NCBI GenBank assembly: GCA_029851415.1
Contig: CM056742.1
Coordinates: 188,647,344-188,711,343, forward strand
DNA from: Eretmocerus hayati
Taxonomy: Eukaryota; Arthropoda; Insecta; Hymenoptera; Aphelinidae
Length of the DNA stretch: 64,000 bases
Reading direction: 5' to 3'
Part shown: piece by piece, positions 1 through 10,350 of the stretch
Position numbering within the stretch: position 1 is the first letter of the stretch
Layout of the letters: the number at the start of each line of letters is the position of its first letter
Made by a program: the position numbers and the translations under genes
The notes under the pieces: generated by a model
What the model was told of the DNA's origin: nothing
The model's database searches: none
What the model saw: only the letters and a program-made list of their open reading frames with translations

Positions 1-559
1 ACAAAAGCACAGAGAGCATATTGAGATCAAGCCAGCAGTATTTGTGATGAATTTTATTCCATTGAATGGAAATGTTGTATAAAGATGTCAACATTGATAT
101 ACAAATTCTATCCATACATAACTACTTTTTCATAGTTGAACATACTAAAAAATTTAAGGCCTCAACTGCTCAAACCAAATGATTCATATTTTGTTTTTGA
201 GTAATAAAATTTCTATCTATAAAATCAGTCTCAATTTGATAATTCTAGATTTCTCATCACAATTCGGAAGAACGCGGCTATTAACAAATAAAGGACTTAA
301 AAATTGTGAATAATAATTCATCAAAAAAATATGAGTATAATAATCAATCTCCAACAGTGAAGATTTCCAAACAATTAGAACAGTGCAAAAAAGTTTGCAG
401 ACTACGTAGCAACACGCATCGTAAAGCGTAAGATCACACGCCGTTCTTGAAACTTTATGTACAAAAATAACTATGAGTTGTTCAACAAATGTACAATTTG
501 TCTGTAAAAAATTGAAATTTCTTAACCATCTTACAATGCTAAAGCAATTCTCAGGCAGA
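1..559. other. 3' flank of the RTN4IP1-like gene
   Basis: AT-rich sequence downstream of the RTN4IP1-like stop codon. A minus-strand AATAAA (plus-strand tttatt near 53-58) could be its polyadenylation signal, giving a 3' UTR of about 500 bases. The open frame here has no recognisable protein features and looks accidental. Confidence 0.4.
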
Positions 560-2495
560 TCAAGATATCTTGAACACAATACTCCCAATTGTATCTGAAT
601 CATTCATGAGTGAGAAAGCCTCGTCGGTGCAATGAGGCGGGTAAACTCTATTCAGAATTGGTCGAAGCTGTTTTGTATCCACCAATTCTTTAATCACTTT
701 CAATTCAGAACCCGTTTTCCAGTTGAATGGATTAGCACCAAATATGTACTGCAAACGTAATATTTGGAATTAAATGAGATTCAGCAAGGAGTTGCGAGGT
801 ACGATCGCCCAACTTGAAAGAAATGTGAGGCATGGGTTACTATACCTGAAGAAGAAGTTTTACTCTCATATATCCAGAGAACAAACTGCCAGTAATGATT
901 CCCAAGGAATCTGAGATTAATTCAGGAGTAGCTGTTGAGACATATATTCCATATTTATTGAGATATTTCTTCAAAACTTTACCACTGATGGAGAGGCTTC
1001 CAGTATATATAATCACATCATATCTGAAAAAAGTTAGGGTATCGCTATTTGTGCCATTTTCAATATTTTAAGTCGCGCAATATTTGCCATACTTATCACG
1101 TGATTCTAATTCTTTCATAAGATCTACGCCGCTAGGAATAATTTCCTTGGCACCTAATGCTTGAAGTAATGGAATAGCTTGGGATTTGCAGACTGTTACT
1201 ACATGACCTCCCCAAACCCCAATCAACTGGATCAAGATCAATGGGACTGTCGTCCCGCCGTACACCAAAACCCTAAATGAAAACATCATTTTTTACAGAT
1301 CTGAATCACAGTATTCCCAGTGCTATCTAATGATTCTAGATATTTGATGAAACTTCATGTTCCTTGTGCATACCTCTTATTTTTAATATTATCTCTTTTA
1401 ATTTTTGAATTATGTAGAGCCTGTAGAGCAATGCAACCACTGAATCCCAATGTTGTGGCTTCCTCAAACGATGTCATTTTTGGCATCTTTGCTACACGAG
1501 ATTGTGGAACTACAACATACTCTGACATGACTCCAGGAGCCCAAGGTGGAACAACTAAAAATACTCTATCATTGATGTCAAAATCTGTGACATTGTAGCC
1601 AACATCCATCACAATGCCTGCACAATCTCGCCCCAATATTACAGGCAAGTCTCTATATTTCTGGGCCAACAAGAGTTTCAAAAAAATTACTCAAATAATA
1701 CACTGGTTTGACACGCGCAGAAACACATACCATTATATTTTGTTAACGGTCAAAACCCGTGATTTGAATTGGAAATGAAGATAAAATAAAATATTATTTG
1801 GTCATCACTTTTTGATTTTTAACTCACCTTAGTGTTGAATAACTTTCGATAAAATCTTCCATATCCGTAACAAATCTTCAAATCTACTTCATTAATTGAT
1901 GCAGCTTTAACCTGAATCAATAATTCATCAGGGTTTAATATTGCTGGCATTTCAGCATGCTCAATGAAAGAGATACCCTGGAATGTCGAAAACCATTGTA
2001 GTCCTAAATCTCTATTTCCAAAGGGGCAAATCTAGACAGTAAGAATGATACTCACCTCTGAGCCAATATATTGATGGCAAACTATTGCTTTCATCTGATG
2101 CAGATGATTAGGAATTGTATTACACCAGTTCAAAACAATCACATATCCCAATATACTACCAGTTATGCAGCCAGTTGCAAAAAAAATGAATTCTCTTTTT
2201 GTAACTGTAAGTTAAGAATCAATAATCACCAATATAAACAGAGATACAGGTAAACTCATAAGACTTTGGGAATCAACACACCATCCAAGCTGAACAGACT
2301 CGCTAATTGTTGGTGGAGATAAGTTGGATCAAAACTGATGGTTGATATTTGATTACTAATATTCTGCAAATGTCTCTGAAGACATTGAAAAACCCATTGA
2401 AAAAATTCCTTTAGCTCTTGCCCATATAAGTCATTCTGTACGAACTGCTTGCCTTGAGATAGCCATGTACTCATGATTTGTTGGCCATGTTGCAT
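560..2495 (-). CDS. RTN4IP1: RTN4IP1-like NAD(P)H oxidoreductase (medium-chain dehydrogenase family), seven exons
   Basis: Exons on the minus strand, in order: 2282-2495, 2056-2204, 1828-1977, 1374-1660, 1093-1272, 846-1023, 560-748. All junctions are in phase and give 448 residues. The family is the zinc-free quinone-oxidoreductase branch of medium-chain dehydrogenases. Mammalian RTN4IP1 is a mitochondrial NADPH oxidoreductase linked to coenzyme Q synthesis. Family signatures seen are QVKAASINEVDL, LPVILGRDCAGIV and VPPWAPGVMSEYVVVP. Residues 1-71 are polar and helical. Exon 2 then encodes a hydrophobic stretch (FIFFATGCITGSILGYVIV) that looks like a membrane anchor ahead of the MKAIVCHQYIGSE start of the catalytic domain. 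The dinucleotide-binding loop reads VLVYGGTTVPLILIQ and lacks the usual GGxG. The start at 2495 was chosen because an in-frame TAG lies just upstream. An upstream spliced exon is not excluded, since a splice-acceptor-like TATCCATAG ends at that TAG. Confidence 0.85.
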
Positions 2496-3547
2496 GGAGA
2501 CTGAGGTTTGGATCTATGGATAAAGAATCAAAACTTTCATCATCATAGAATTTAGATTGGAATAAATGAGACCATCAATGATTCTTTTGTTTAAATATTG
2601 ATAGGTGGATCAAAGCAAACATACATGATTGACCAAGACCAGTACAAAATGGTATTGGAATAGTTCCCATTTCTTGAGGGTCAATCATCTAAAGTGTAAC
2701 CAATTAACCTTGGAATCTAATTTTAATTTCACAAGAAATAAATCCATACAGAACACTTTATGGCTATTGCATTCTACCATTTCAATGTCAAAGTTTCATT
2801 TGAAAGAGCAACATTAGAAGAATATCAAGATACCTACTTGCAAGGATTCAAACTGGTTGGACAGTCGAAACATGAATTCATCCATGTTAAGGATAAAAAT
2901 ATAGCCACTGGTAATCTTCCAACCATTGAGCGAGCAAGCTCACTTTTCACATGAGGTGATCCAAACAGAAAGAGTGTTTTTCCTCCCATGTGCAACAGCC
3001 AAGTTGAACATGCCTTTTGAATCTTGATAATCAATGACCAAGATCATGTGCTTGGGTGATCTATAAATAAAACATGTTAACTAAGGTACTCCCGGAAAAA
3101 GTTGCGTGACGTTCACAATTTGATTCCATTTTTTCAAAAACTTGAAAGAACAACATATCCTCAATGACTAGAAAGTATATGTGCGAAATGATGCGAAACC
3201 AGCGAAACAGGAGGGCAAAGAGGTTAGAGGTTATTTCACTGTGTTTCACTGAGTTTTCGGCACTTCTCCTTCAAAACATGATTTTCCCCTTACATACCTC
3301 CACCCGACCTCCTTGCCCCTACGCCCCACCCACCTCACCTGTCGATCAGCTGTTCAGGGGAGTTTTGGCCTTGGCAATAAACTCGTAACCATGGCAACAA
3401 AGTTGGAGTAGAGATGAGAGAAACGCTAACCTGGCGTGTTACTTACTTACCTGTATCAAACTTCAAACATTTTCAGTTTTTGTTGGTTATTTTCTAGTGA
3501 GTTGACCTTCGAAAAACCGTCGATTTTCTCTTCAAGTATCCATTGAA
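2496..3547. other. Intergenic region between divergent RTN4IP1-like and POFUT1 genes
   Basis: Contains the 5' ends and promoters of both flanking genes. It also holds one coding-looking minus-strand exon at 2944-3060 (listed separately) and a second weak candidate at about 2570-2690 that would read MIDPQEMGTIPIPF and onward to a stop. I could not join these into a gene. Confidence 0.4.
2944..3060 (-). CDS. Unassigned coding-like exon
   Basis: A 117-base open stretch on the minus strand is bounded by a good acceptor (TTTATTTATAG) and a good donor (AA|GTGAGC). In the frame that enters after two bases it reads SPKHMILVIDYQDSKGMF and continues for 38 codons without a stop. I do not recognise the protein, and no partner exon with a matching phase was found on either side. 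It may be an isolated exon of an unrecognised gene, a 5' exon of the neighbouring RTN4IP1-like gene, or chance. Confidence 0.25.
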
Positions 3548-5054
3548 ATGAAACGGTTCCTCATATTATGCAGTATTATATGGTTTTCAAGAGAACTTGT
3601 ACGAAGTACTGAAGATGATTTTGACATGAATGGTTACATAGCCTATTGTCCTTGCATGGGTAAGTTGTCAAAAGTCAAAAGTCTCCAGGCATCAAGAACT
3701 GTATTTGCTCATACCCTATTCTCTTAGGTCGTTTTGGGAATCAAGCCGATCATTTCTTAGGAGCATTAGCCTTTGCTAAAGCACTGAATCGAACACTAAT
3801 CTTACCGCCCTGGGTCGAGTATAGGACAGGAGAAATTAGATCAGTAAGTGTCAAGATTGAAAATCCTTTAAATCCTGCGATCTACTGATAAAAATGATTG
3901 TTGCAGCTCCAAATTCCTTTTGACACCTATTTCAATGTCTCCGAACTTCACAAGTGTCACAAAGTTATTTTGATGGAAACATTTATGAGAGATATTGCTC
4001 CCATACACTGGCCTCCATCTGACAGAATCGGTATTGATGATAATTATATATATCTCTTCCTTTCAAAAGTCTGACAATTGTCTTTTCTACATTCTCTAGC
4101 ATTTTGTTATACACCACGGGGCAAAACTGACACTTGCAATGCTAAGGATGGAAATCCATTTGGACCGTTTTGGGACACATTTGATGTAGATTTTGTAGGC
4201 TCTGAATTCTACGGTCCTCTTCACTATGATGTGCATCATACTGATATGGCTTTCTTGTGGAGACAGAAGTACACCTCAGCTAAATGGCCTGTACTAGCAT
4301 TCACTGGGGCTCCAGCTAGTTTTCCAGTTCAATTGGAAAACAAAAGTCTTCAAAAATGTTTAGTATGGAACAATGATTTTCTTCTGCAAGCACAATCATA
4401 CATCAAAAACACCCTTCCACCGGGAGGATTCGTGGGTATCCATCTCCGCAATGGAATTGATTGGGTGTGTACTATACTAACTACTTTCAGGGCTACAATA
4501 TTATGAAGTAAATGCATTTAATTAATTGATATTTCAGGTGAGAGCATGTGAATTTATTTCAACTTCTCCTAATCTTTTTGCTGCTCCTCAATGCTTGGGA
4601 TACCGGAATGAAAGAGGCAAAGCAACCCAAGAGATGTGCTTACCTTCCTTAGATGTATTGACACGTCACCTAAAGCGTGTGATACGAAACGGCAAAAATA
4701 TCAAATCTGTATTTGTTGCCTCTGACAATAACTACATGATTCCAGAACTATCCAAAGCTTTGGAGAGAATGGAAGTGAGTATACATTCTTTTAATAGTGA
4801 AGGTGGCAGGGTTTCAAATTCTCATTTTCAAAAATTATTTCAATTTACAGATCAAAGTATTCAAACTGGAGGAAAATATTTCTCCTCACTTAGATTTGGC
4901 TATTCTTGGCAGAGCTCACTATTTCATTGGTAATTGTATATCATCGTTCTCAGCTTTTGTTGCTCGAGAAAGAGAAGTTAAAGGATATCCTACTTTTTTT
5001 TGGGGTTTCCCTCCAGAGAGATCTTCTCAAACTGTGTTACATGAAGAATTGTGA
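3548..5054 (+). CDS. POFUT1: GDP-fucose protein O-fucosyltransferase 1, six exons
   Basis: Exons: 3548-3659, 3728-3843, 3907-4030, 4100-4464, 4538-4774, 4851-5054, all in phase, 385 residues, close to the family length. The enzyme adds O-fucose to serine/threonine in EGF repeats, including those of Notch, inside the ER. A short hydrophobic N-terminal signal sequence ([13 protein letters not shown]) is followed by the conserved start [20 protein letters not shown]. The fucosyltransferase motif [10 protein letters not shown] lies at the end of exon 4; its arginine belongs to the GDP-fucose site. A second conserved block is VFVASDN. The C-terminus HEEL is a KDEL-like ER-retention signal, as expected for a soluble ER enzyme. 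The gene is convergent with the acyltransferase at 5363, leaving about 300 bases of shared 3' flank. Confidence 0.95.
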
Positions 5055-5362
5055 CAAAATTCTTTATACAATCTTTAAAATGACTGTGATACTATTTTTG
5101 CTATTGAGACAAGGTATCTTTGATTCAATTTAACTTTTGATTATGACTTCTTTCTCTTCGTTTTTTTCAAATTTACAATTAAGTATTTTGAGTGTTATTA
5201 AGATGAAGGTGGTTTGCAGATAATTCTACTCATAACATCAGAAAGTGTAAGAATAATGAAACTATTTTCAGCAAGTTTGTAAAAAAATTTATAAATCTTT
5301 TCCATTATAAAATATATGTGATACACAACTTTCTTAAATAATACGTTTGTAAAATCATTTGA

Positions 5363-7958
5363 TTACATCTCTGCAAGATTCATCATATCTCTCAATGATT
5401 GGCTCAATGTGCTGGCAAAGTTTTTAGTGTCAGTTTCAGGACAAGAATTGAAAGATGAACATGCAAAAAGTATATCATTGACACGAGGATTATAGCAGCA
5501 CCCATAACCATTAGGAACTACTGGACCATAACACATGAAAGATGCTGATTTGTACGCAACTTGGCTCGAAGTTAAGGTAAAGGATGTACTTCGACTGTAT
5601 CCAACATCCGTGAAAAAATTAGGAAGATCGATATTCTCTTCTTTAGCGATCATTTTCAATCCAAAGAATAATCTATCGACTCCCTCACCTGTTGCAGCCT
5701 GAAAATATGATACCGTATCGCGACTCTATCTTCTACTCTCGTGTGATTGATAAGTTCTTTCAACAAAATTCTTACCTCTGTTGCGATTTTTTTATGTGCA
5801 TTTACAGCAGCCATCATCGCATCTCTTTTTTTGATTGAAGATTCTCTGTCTTCAGACATTATTTTAGCAAAATGAACTGATTCATTAGACGTCGATCTAA
5901 TGCACTCCGTTCTTGCCTTATCGAATCTCCGTAACGCCGCTGACTCGTAATGAGCTGGTGGTCTTCTATGCAATTTGTAAAAAGTACATTGCATGGCAAT
6001 CTGAATGAAACTGTCAGGGCTGAGTTTGCGACTTTTAATTGCACTTGACCCAAAATTATCAAATGTGAAACATTCCAAATCAATATCGCTACACAACCTG
6101 AAAGGAAAGCCATCAGTGAACTCCTCATCATTAGAGACTAGAGGTGACTTCCAAGTTCTGATAATTGAAAGCAAACTCACTCATCTAAATTTTGTTTTGC
6201 CTCTTCAATAGATTGTTCTAGATTGTTATCCAATTCCAACTCAAGGAGCTCAGCTCTTGGAAAATTCTTGGCCAAAACAGCTGGTTCTTTTAATTTTTGC
6301 CCTCTGTGAGATATTATCCATCAATTTTTTCGTGGAAGCAAGAAATTATACAAGATTTGTCATCAAAGGAGGAGTTACTTTTCTCATTGTTTGTGCATTG
6401 ATTCAAATGAGAAGAAATGTTTGTACTCACACATGATTTAAAACGTGATCATGCAAGACTGTGATAGGAAGCGCCTCACATGGACTGTGCTCATATTCCA
6501 TGAGTATGCCGTCATATGACAAAATGTACTGAAAGTAAAAAGTTAGTATGACTCACATTCCAAGTATAGCAGAAACCCTCATTACACAATTCAGGGCTCA
6601 GGCAAAATATACCTGAACAGTCTTGTCATGCCACCTATTTGCTCCATTCACAGAGGATCCACAGCCAGTCAGACTTTGCAATGCTCTTACAGATTGGTCA
6701 TTTTTACGCTGGAAGAGTTCCTGTGGCAACTGTTTGTCAATACAGAGAACAAAGAGAGCATTTTCTATTTCCGTTAAAATTTGCTGATTTTTACCAAGCT
6801 CTGGAATGTGAAAGTTGAGAAACTGATGAACTATCTTTCTTGTTTGCCAATCAATAAAATCTTGGTAGATTGAAGTTCATCACAAATCGCAGTGCATCAT
6901 TGATAAATTTATTTACTTCTCAGTTTGGAGTGAGCTTCAGCCCAAGCATCTCGGTTATTTGATGTGAGGAGTCCAACTGGTTTTCCTGGAGTGAGAGATC
7001 GTTTAGCTACATCTTTCACAGTCTCTATCAACTCATTCTCATTTATATTTGTCAAGTCGAGTTTGAATATCTGAAGAATATTTGGATTGAAACTATCAAG
7101 AACTGCACATACAATGAATTAATGATGAAGAAGTTATGATTACTCACATGATTGTTGCTCATGATGATGATGTGATTGGAATCATCAGTATGCAAGAGGT
7201 TGTCAATTCCTTGAGAGGGCTGTCGATGGGTACCCAAAATCATAGCATATGGCTGCATGTCCAGTGGTATATCTTTAATCATCTCTTGTTTTATATCACC
7301 ACTGCACTTGAACAAAGACTCTTATTATCAAATTTTAAAATTACTCTGCAAAAGTATTCACAGACATACCTTTTCATCATTTCATCATATTTTTTCACTG
7401 CCCCTATCAGATGAGCAGCATATCTATGTATATCATCAGGACTGCTGAATTTATAAGATGGTCCCACTGTGCCAGGACTTGAATGGACTATGACAGGATA
7501 TCTGTAGCCTAGGTAAGCAGCTTTAAGCCACCACTCACTCATCTGAAGAAAAAAAGGTAAGACATCACATTGATTAATGCGACAAAAAAAAAACCAAGAA
7601 AAAAACGAAATTTACCCAATTATCAGTTTTTTCATATCTCTCTAGGAGTTTAGTGTACAATCTTCTTCCTAGTCCACCTTCTTTTATAAATTCATTAACA
7701 ACTCTCTCTGTATTCTTGTACTCTACTTCGTTTAGAAGAGGTTGTAGAGATCTGGATTTGAAGTCAATGAATGAGGTGACATTCTTGAGCATATTGCAAT
7801 GAGAGTATTCTAAGAATATAGAAATTTGAGTTTACCTCAAATAATTTGCTGCCGTTTTCTCAAGAGCTGGAATGGGCTGTTTAGGAAGTGAGTGTTTATT
7901 CAGCTGTATCGTAGTTATGTTGGCTACACGCTGATTTTTTGGAACATTCTTGAGTTGT
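5363..7958 (-). CDS. Carnitine/choline O-acyltransferase family enzyme (carnitine acetyltransferase-like), 5' end incomplete
   Basis: Exons found on the minus strand: 7836-7958, 7616-7751, 7370-7542, 7148-7301, 6917-7070, 6613-6800, 6431-6528, 6181-6303, 5776-6097, 5363-5698. They join in phase to about 602 residues. The family moves acyl groups between CoA and carnitine (or choline). Catalytic histidine context is YEHSPCEALP. Other family blocks are NWMSEWWLKAAYLGYR, KPVGLLTSNNRDAW, NRWHDKTVQ, YESAALRRF and the C-terminal CYGPVVPNGYGCCYNP. The overall match is nearest carnitine acetyltransferase, but the C-terminal block also resembles choline acetyltransferase, so substrate is uncertain. 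There is no C-terminal peroxisomal AKL-type signal (it ends NLAEM). The first coding exon was not found: a candidate ATG with donor lies near 8070-8116 on the minus strand, but its phase does not fit the 7958 exon. Confidence 0.88.
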
Positions 7959-8841
7959 CTGTAAAACTATAGGTATACACTCAGAACAAACAATTCAAAA
8001 AAATCTGGTCCACTCATTTCATCCATGGAACACAGGAAAGATGCTAGAACTGCTTGTACAGAAGCTCACCATTGCCTTGTTTACAGCCCAAGTAGAATTT
8101 ACACACTTCAGCATAATTCTTTCCAGTATTCTATTCACAGAACACACATCATCCTCCTAATTGGAATTGCAAAGTTTGTACATTAAAATTGAATTGTCAA
8201 ATGTTTGAAAATTTATATCATCTGCTAGTATCTGAAGAAAAACATCAGATTTTATCTAATAAACAAGGTTGATGATTTTCATATCTTTCCATCTCTGAGA
8301 CCATAAATGTATTTCATTGAATCTCCAATGGCTGTCCTGAAACTTGAATACTTACTCCATACCAAATATTTTGAACAATTATCTATCTAGTAAGATGAAA
8401 TGTTCATAAATCATTACAGGCTCATTAATAAAATAATGATATCAACACATGTTCACTGCTCATCACAATTCTTGTCCCCTATACCATCAGCGTGTAATCA
8501 GAAAGAGCCAGAGCAGGGAGCAACAAGTGGTATAAAATTTCGTCTGACCCTTCATATCTGCCTTTTGGCCATAACAATAAGCATCCAGTCTCACCTCATT
8601 GTAATTTGTGACGCTTATATATTCTGTGCTATATGGAATCTGCCGTTTGTTTGGGTGTGATTGCACTTAGAACTGGATGACAGCTCGTGTCAATATTCCG
8701 ATATGGAGCGATGAAGCTTGAATTGATGATGGATTCGTAATCCGGCCCCAGAGGAATGCCGTCGTCTCTCTCTACCCTCCCTACCGTCGTCAATGCATAA
8801 ATGCACGGGGCATCAGTCAGCATCCAGTGCATTGTCTATAT
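7959..8841. other. 5' region of the acyltransferase gene and intergenic DNA
   Basis: Should contain the missing first exon(s) and promoter of the acyltransferase. A minus-strand ATG at about 8116 starts a short basic peptide (MLKCVNSTWAVNKAM) that ends at a GTGAGC donor. It looks like a mitochondrial presequence but is out of phase with the next identified exon. Nothing else is supported. Confidence 0.3.
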
Positions 8842-9001
8842 TAGGGTCACTAGAAGGGGGTCTCGACATGGTTCTCCCACCCCTGGGTAAATCGCCGCCA
8901 TATTCAGACAAACTAATACTTTTTGTACACCTATATCTACCGGATTTGTCTGAATATGGCGGACCGTGCCGAGACCCCCTTCTAGGGACCCTAGTCTATA
9001 T
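8834..9001. mobile_element. hAT-type MITE (152 bp) with 8-bp target duplication
   Basis: The element spans 8842-8993 and folds into one long stem. The arm starts TAGGGTCACTAGAAGGGGG and the other end is its near-complement, closing with CCCTA. It is flanked by the direct repeat GTCTATAT at 8834-8841 and 8994-9001. An 8-bp target duplication plus a TAGGG terminus fits the hAT superfamily. It encodes nothing. Open frames crossing it are mirror images produced by the palindrome. Confidence 0.75.
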
Positions 9002-9942
9002 ATGAGTAGTTCCGTGGAAACTTTGAAATGCTCGTGTAAAACGCTTGGAAAGAATTCGCACAGGTCGTTTTCGACGTAATTTTTGGTGCTTTTTTGGCGC
9101 AATTATTAGTGTGGCGATCCAGGGCCGCCGAAAACATTATCATCGAAAAAGGGGTCGTTGAATATGTTATTTCCGTGCGCTGTGGTTTTTCATTTTTCTA
9201 GCTAACTACGTCGGAGGCGCGATTTTGTACTAAAGTCGCCTCGAAAATCGCGCTATTCCGACGTAGCACAGCTAGAAAATGGCTATGCTGCGAGAGTTCA
9301 AAGACCACTTTTTGTGTGCACGACAAGTACGGTACGTACATTTTGTGGCGCAATTTCACTGAAAATTTTACTCGCTCAGTTTTCCTCGATAAAAGTGAAT
9401 TTACCTCATTCCAGTCGTTTCCGCACCAATTTATTCTTAAAGGAAATCGTCAGGCGCAACTTTTTTAGGCATCAGAATTTCGAAAAAAGGTGATTTTCAC
9501 TCTTCGGGGAGTACTTTTCCGCGAAAATCTACTTTTGCTCAATTTTTTGGTCAGTTCCGTGTGCGTACTAGTGGGACCCTCAAACGCGAGATTACGGAGG
9601 CCCTAGTTTTTTTCAAAGTATCTGATGACCAAATGAAAACCCCAAAATCTCAAGACTGCAGCTTGAATAGTTTGGCCGTGGTATCAATTTTAGTATCAAA
9701 TGTCAGGTTTCCGGGTGCAGCTCAAAATGCCAGGTTCGGTACGACGCGCGACGCTACCGTGTTATGCCTGTTATCCTTACCAATGATTGGACATTTTTGA
9801 AACCGTGCGCGAGTTGAATTATACATTATTATGTTTGAAAAAGTCGAAAAATACTTACGTGCGAGAGAACCTTCCGAAGTGCGATTTGAGGTTGGCACAA
9901 TTTCGGCCTCCAAATATTAAAATTTCAACGGAACTACTCATA
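9001..9942. mobile_element. Non-autonomous DNA element with TATGAGTAGTTCCG inverted termini and TA target duplication
   Basis: The left end TATGAGTAGTTCCGT (9001 onward) is repeated inverted at the right end, finishing at 9942. Both sides are flanked by TA, as for Tc1/mariner-like insertions. No transposase is visible. An internal palindrome at about 9191-9281 (arms around CTAGCTAACTACGTCGG and CCGACGTAGCACAGCTAG) lies near the left side. A similar terminus (TATGAGTAGTTC) occurs near 18774, suggesting more copies. Confidence 0.6.
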
Positions 9943-10089
9943 TAGGTACAGATGGGAAGTATATCTTACAAAACGACACGAGATATTGAACGATGGAGAA
10001 CTGCTGCGACTAAGTGAAGTAGTCCAGAATTAATAGATTGGTGGCAGGTTTGGTGCCGGCATTCAGTGAAATGATCCAGTAATGATCTA

Positions 10090-10282
10090 TGTTAGAATGT
10101 ATGTGTGTGTGTATGCGGTTTCGACCGCTCGCTCGCTTGTGGCGCGCGCGCCGCTGCGCATAGTTAGTTGGACGGAGGCAGCGTCTCTAGACGTTGCTCC
10201 TTTTGTACAATAAAGTGCTTGTGGTTGACTGTGACTCCTGGTGCCTCATTCAACCCGTCCAGCAACCCCCAATAAACCTTCA
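10090..10282 (+). repeat. 5' LTR, 193 bp
   Basis: Starts TG (TGTTAGAATG) and ends CA (AACCTTCA). It contains a short TG microsatellite, a CGCGCGCG stretch, and two AATAAA signals near its end. It is the same length and, by eye, identical to the 3' copy. Confidence 0.97.
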
Positions 10283-10294
10283 TGGTAGCAGTGC
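10283..10294 (+). promoter_or_regulatory. Primer-binding site, initiator tRNA-Met type
   Basis: TGGTAGCAG directly abuts the 5' LTR and is the complement of the usual 3' end of eukaryotic initiator tRNA-Met (CTGCTACCA). The match breaks after nine bases and partly resumes (TGC). Priming from the tRNA 3' end differs from the internal half-tRNA priming of Drosophila copia. Confidence 0.65.
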
Positions 10295-10350
10295 CTGGGT
10301 TCTGATCAACGGACCCCGAAACTCCACTACGTGCGCACACACCAGTCAGG

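Noticed and set aside
217..603. 128-codon minus-strand open frame
   Set aside because: Overlaps the last RTN4IP1-like exon in another frame, with no recognised motif; most likely chance in AT-rich 3' UTR.
1320..1598. Plus-strand open frame opposite the RTN4IP1-like exon
   Set aside because: Antisense shadow of the real exon 1374-1660.
8793..9102. Two overlapping open frames containing a shared SLEGGL word
   Set aside because: Both are translations of the hAT MITE palindrome read from opposite strands.
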